Assembly: GCA_014729315.1 (NCBI GenBank)
Contig: WJKD01000803.1
Location: 1-25,425, forward strand
Direction of reading: 5' to 3'
Source of the DNA: Promethearchaeota archaeon
Lineage (GTDB): Archaea; Asgardarchaeota; Lokiarchaeia; Sigynarchaeales; SOKP01
DNA length: 25,425 bases
Shown: positions 25,048 through 25,425 of the stretch, in pieces
How positions within the stretch are numbered: position 1 is the stretch's first letter
How the letters are laid out: the number at the start of each line of letters is the position of its first letter
Notes under the pieces: generated by a model
The model's database searches: none
What the model saw: only the letters and a program-made list of their open reading frames with translations
Told to the model about the DNA's origin: nothing
Position numbers and translations under genes: made by a program

Positions 25048-25425
25048 CTAAAACGCCCAAACACGTTGCATTAAGAACTTAAATCGCCGCGGACTAATCG
25101 TGGTTAATGCAAGTTTATACACTTTCTTACGAGCGTGGACAACATAATATCCGATTGCCGTAAATAAAATAAATCGTAACCGACGCAAGCGATATTTTAC
25201 CATTTGACGCCGAAAAGCAACACAACGCAGGATGCCGATAATGGTAAAACTCAGATAACTGATCCAGAATAAGGCTTTGGTCACTGCAAAATCCTGGCTG
25301 ACCATTTTACCGAGGGCATATTGATTCTTTAATTCTTCAATGCTTTTTTCACAACGCCCCCGTTTGTTGTAATGATTAACAACTACATGGGGCTGATGTT
25401 CTTTGTTACTAATGATCACCCGATA
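25048..25425 (-). CDS. IS4-superfamily (IS1380-like) transposase, C-terminal part
   Basis: The frame is open to the right edge, so this is only the C-terminal part (about 125 residues). It shows the Y-x2-R-x3-E-x6-K signature of DDE transposases of the IS4 superfamily (Y-NK-R-GRC-E-KSIEEL-K); the E is the third catalytic acid. The following ALFWISYLSFTIIGILR and the basic C-terminus resemble the IS1380 group. The encoded enzyme moves its element by cut-and-paste DNA strand transfer. The N-terminal DD residues and the second inverted repeat lie outside the window, so intactness cannot be judged. Confidence 0.85.
   Translation of the reverse strand, partial: YRVIISNKEHQPHVVVNHYNKRGRCEKSIEELKNQYALGKMVSQDFAVTKALFWISYLSFTIIGILRCVAFRRQMVKYRLRRLRFILFTAIGYYVVHARKKVYKLALTTISPRRFKFLMQRVWAF
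25048..25425 (-). mobile_element. Insertion sequence, one end of the element
   Basis: The transposase fragment marks an insertion sequence entering from the right. The inner boundary should lie in the AT-rich gap 24772-25047, but it cannot be fixed without the other inverted repeat, so the span given here is only the coding part. Confidence 0.7.

Overview
The window is a stretch of AT-rich bacterial chromosome in which nearly every gene reads on the + strand. Three secreted proteins end in the same FlgD-like C-terminal domain (NYPNPFNPTTTIRFQLP...), and there is a histidine kinase with two-component propellers, an exported TPR-CHAT protein and an ECF sigma/anti-sigma pair. Together these point to the wider FCB assemblage (Calditrichota, KSB1, Marinimicrobia or a similar lineage). 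This is a judgement from family content; there is no rRNA in the window to confirm it.

Region 1 (1-1081) is the C-terminal part of a DUF6880-type helical-repeat protein cut by the window edge. Region 2 (about 1.2-10.4 kb) is a layered signalling block. It holds a membrane histidine kinase with 14 propeller blades, a NarL/LuxR response regulator and a receiver-less copy of that regulator's DNA-binding domain. These are followed by an exported TPR-CHAT caspase-like protein, an ECF sigma factor and a membrane anti-sigma factor. The last four genes are closely spaced and look like one operon. A perfect 8-bp inverted repeat overlapping a TTGACA box precedes the receiver-less regulator. This is the best candidate for an undescribed system: the CHAT protein and the sensory half of the anti-sigma factor are both predicted outside the cytoplasm, so the protease could control the sigma factor.

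Region 3 (10.4-17.1 kb) encodes exported surface proteins: a parallel beta-helix protein, an SH3b protein, a C-type-lectin-like protein and a 14-repeat (two times seven) propeller protein. Three of the four end in the FlgD-like domain, and that domain is a 255-nt cassette far better conserved in DNA than the rest of the genes. Between them lies a badly frameshifted ankyrin-repeat pseudogene.

Region 4 (17.1-24.8 kb) is a run of lipoproteins and small membrane proteins built from shuffled modules. A four-cysteine N-terminal module occurs in two genes, a double-TM segment occurs in two others, and a DUF2085 gene has a 3' remnant one gene upstream. This suggests local duplication and recombination. 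The window ends in the C-terminal part of an IS4-superfamily (IS1380-like) transposase on the - strand.
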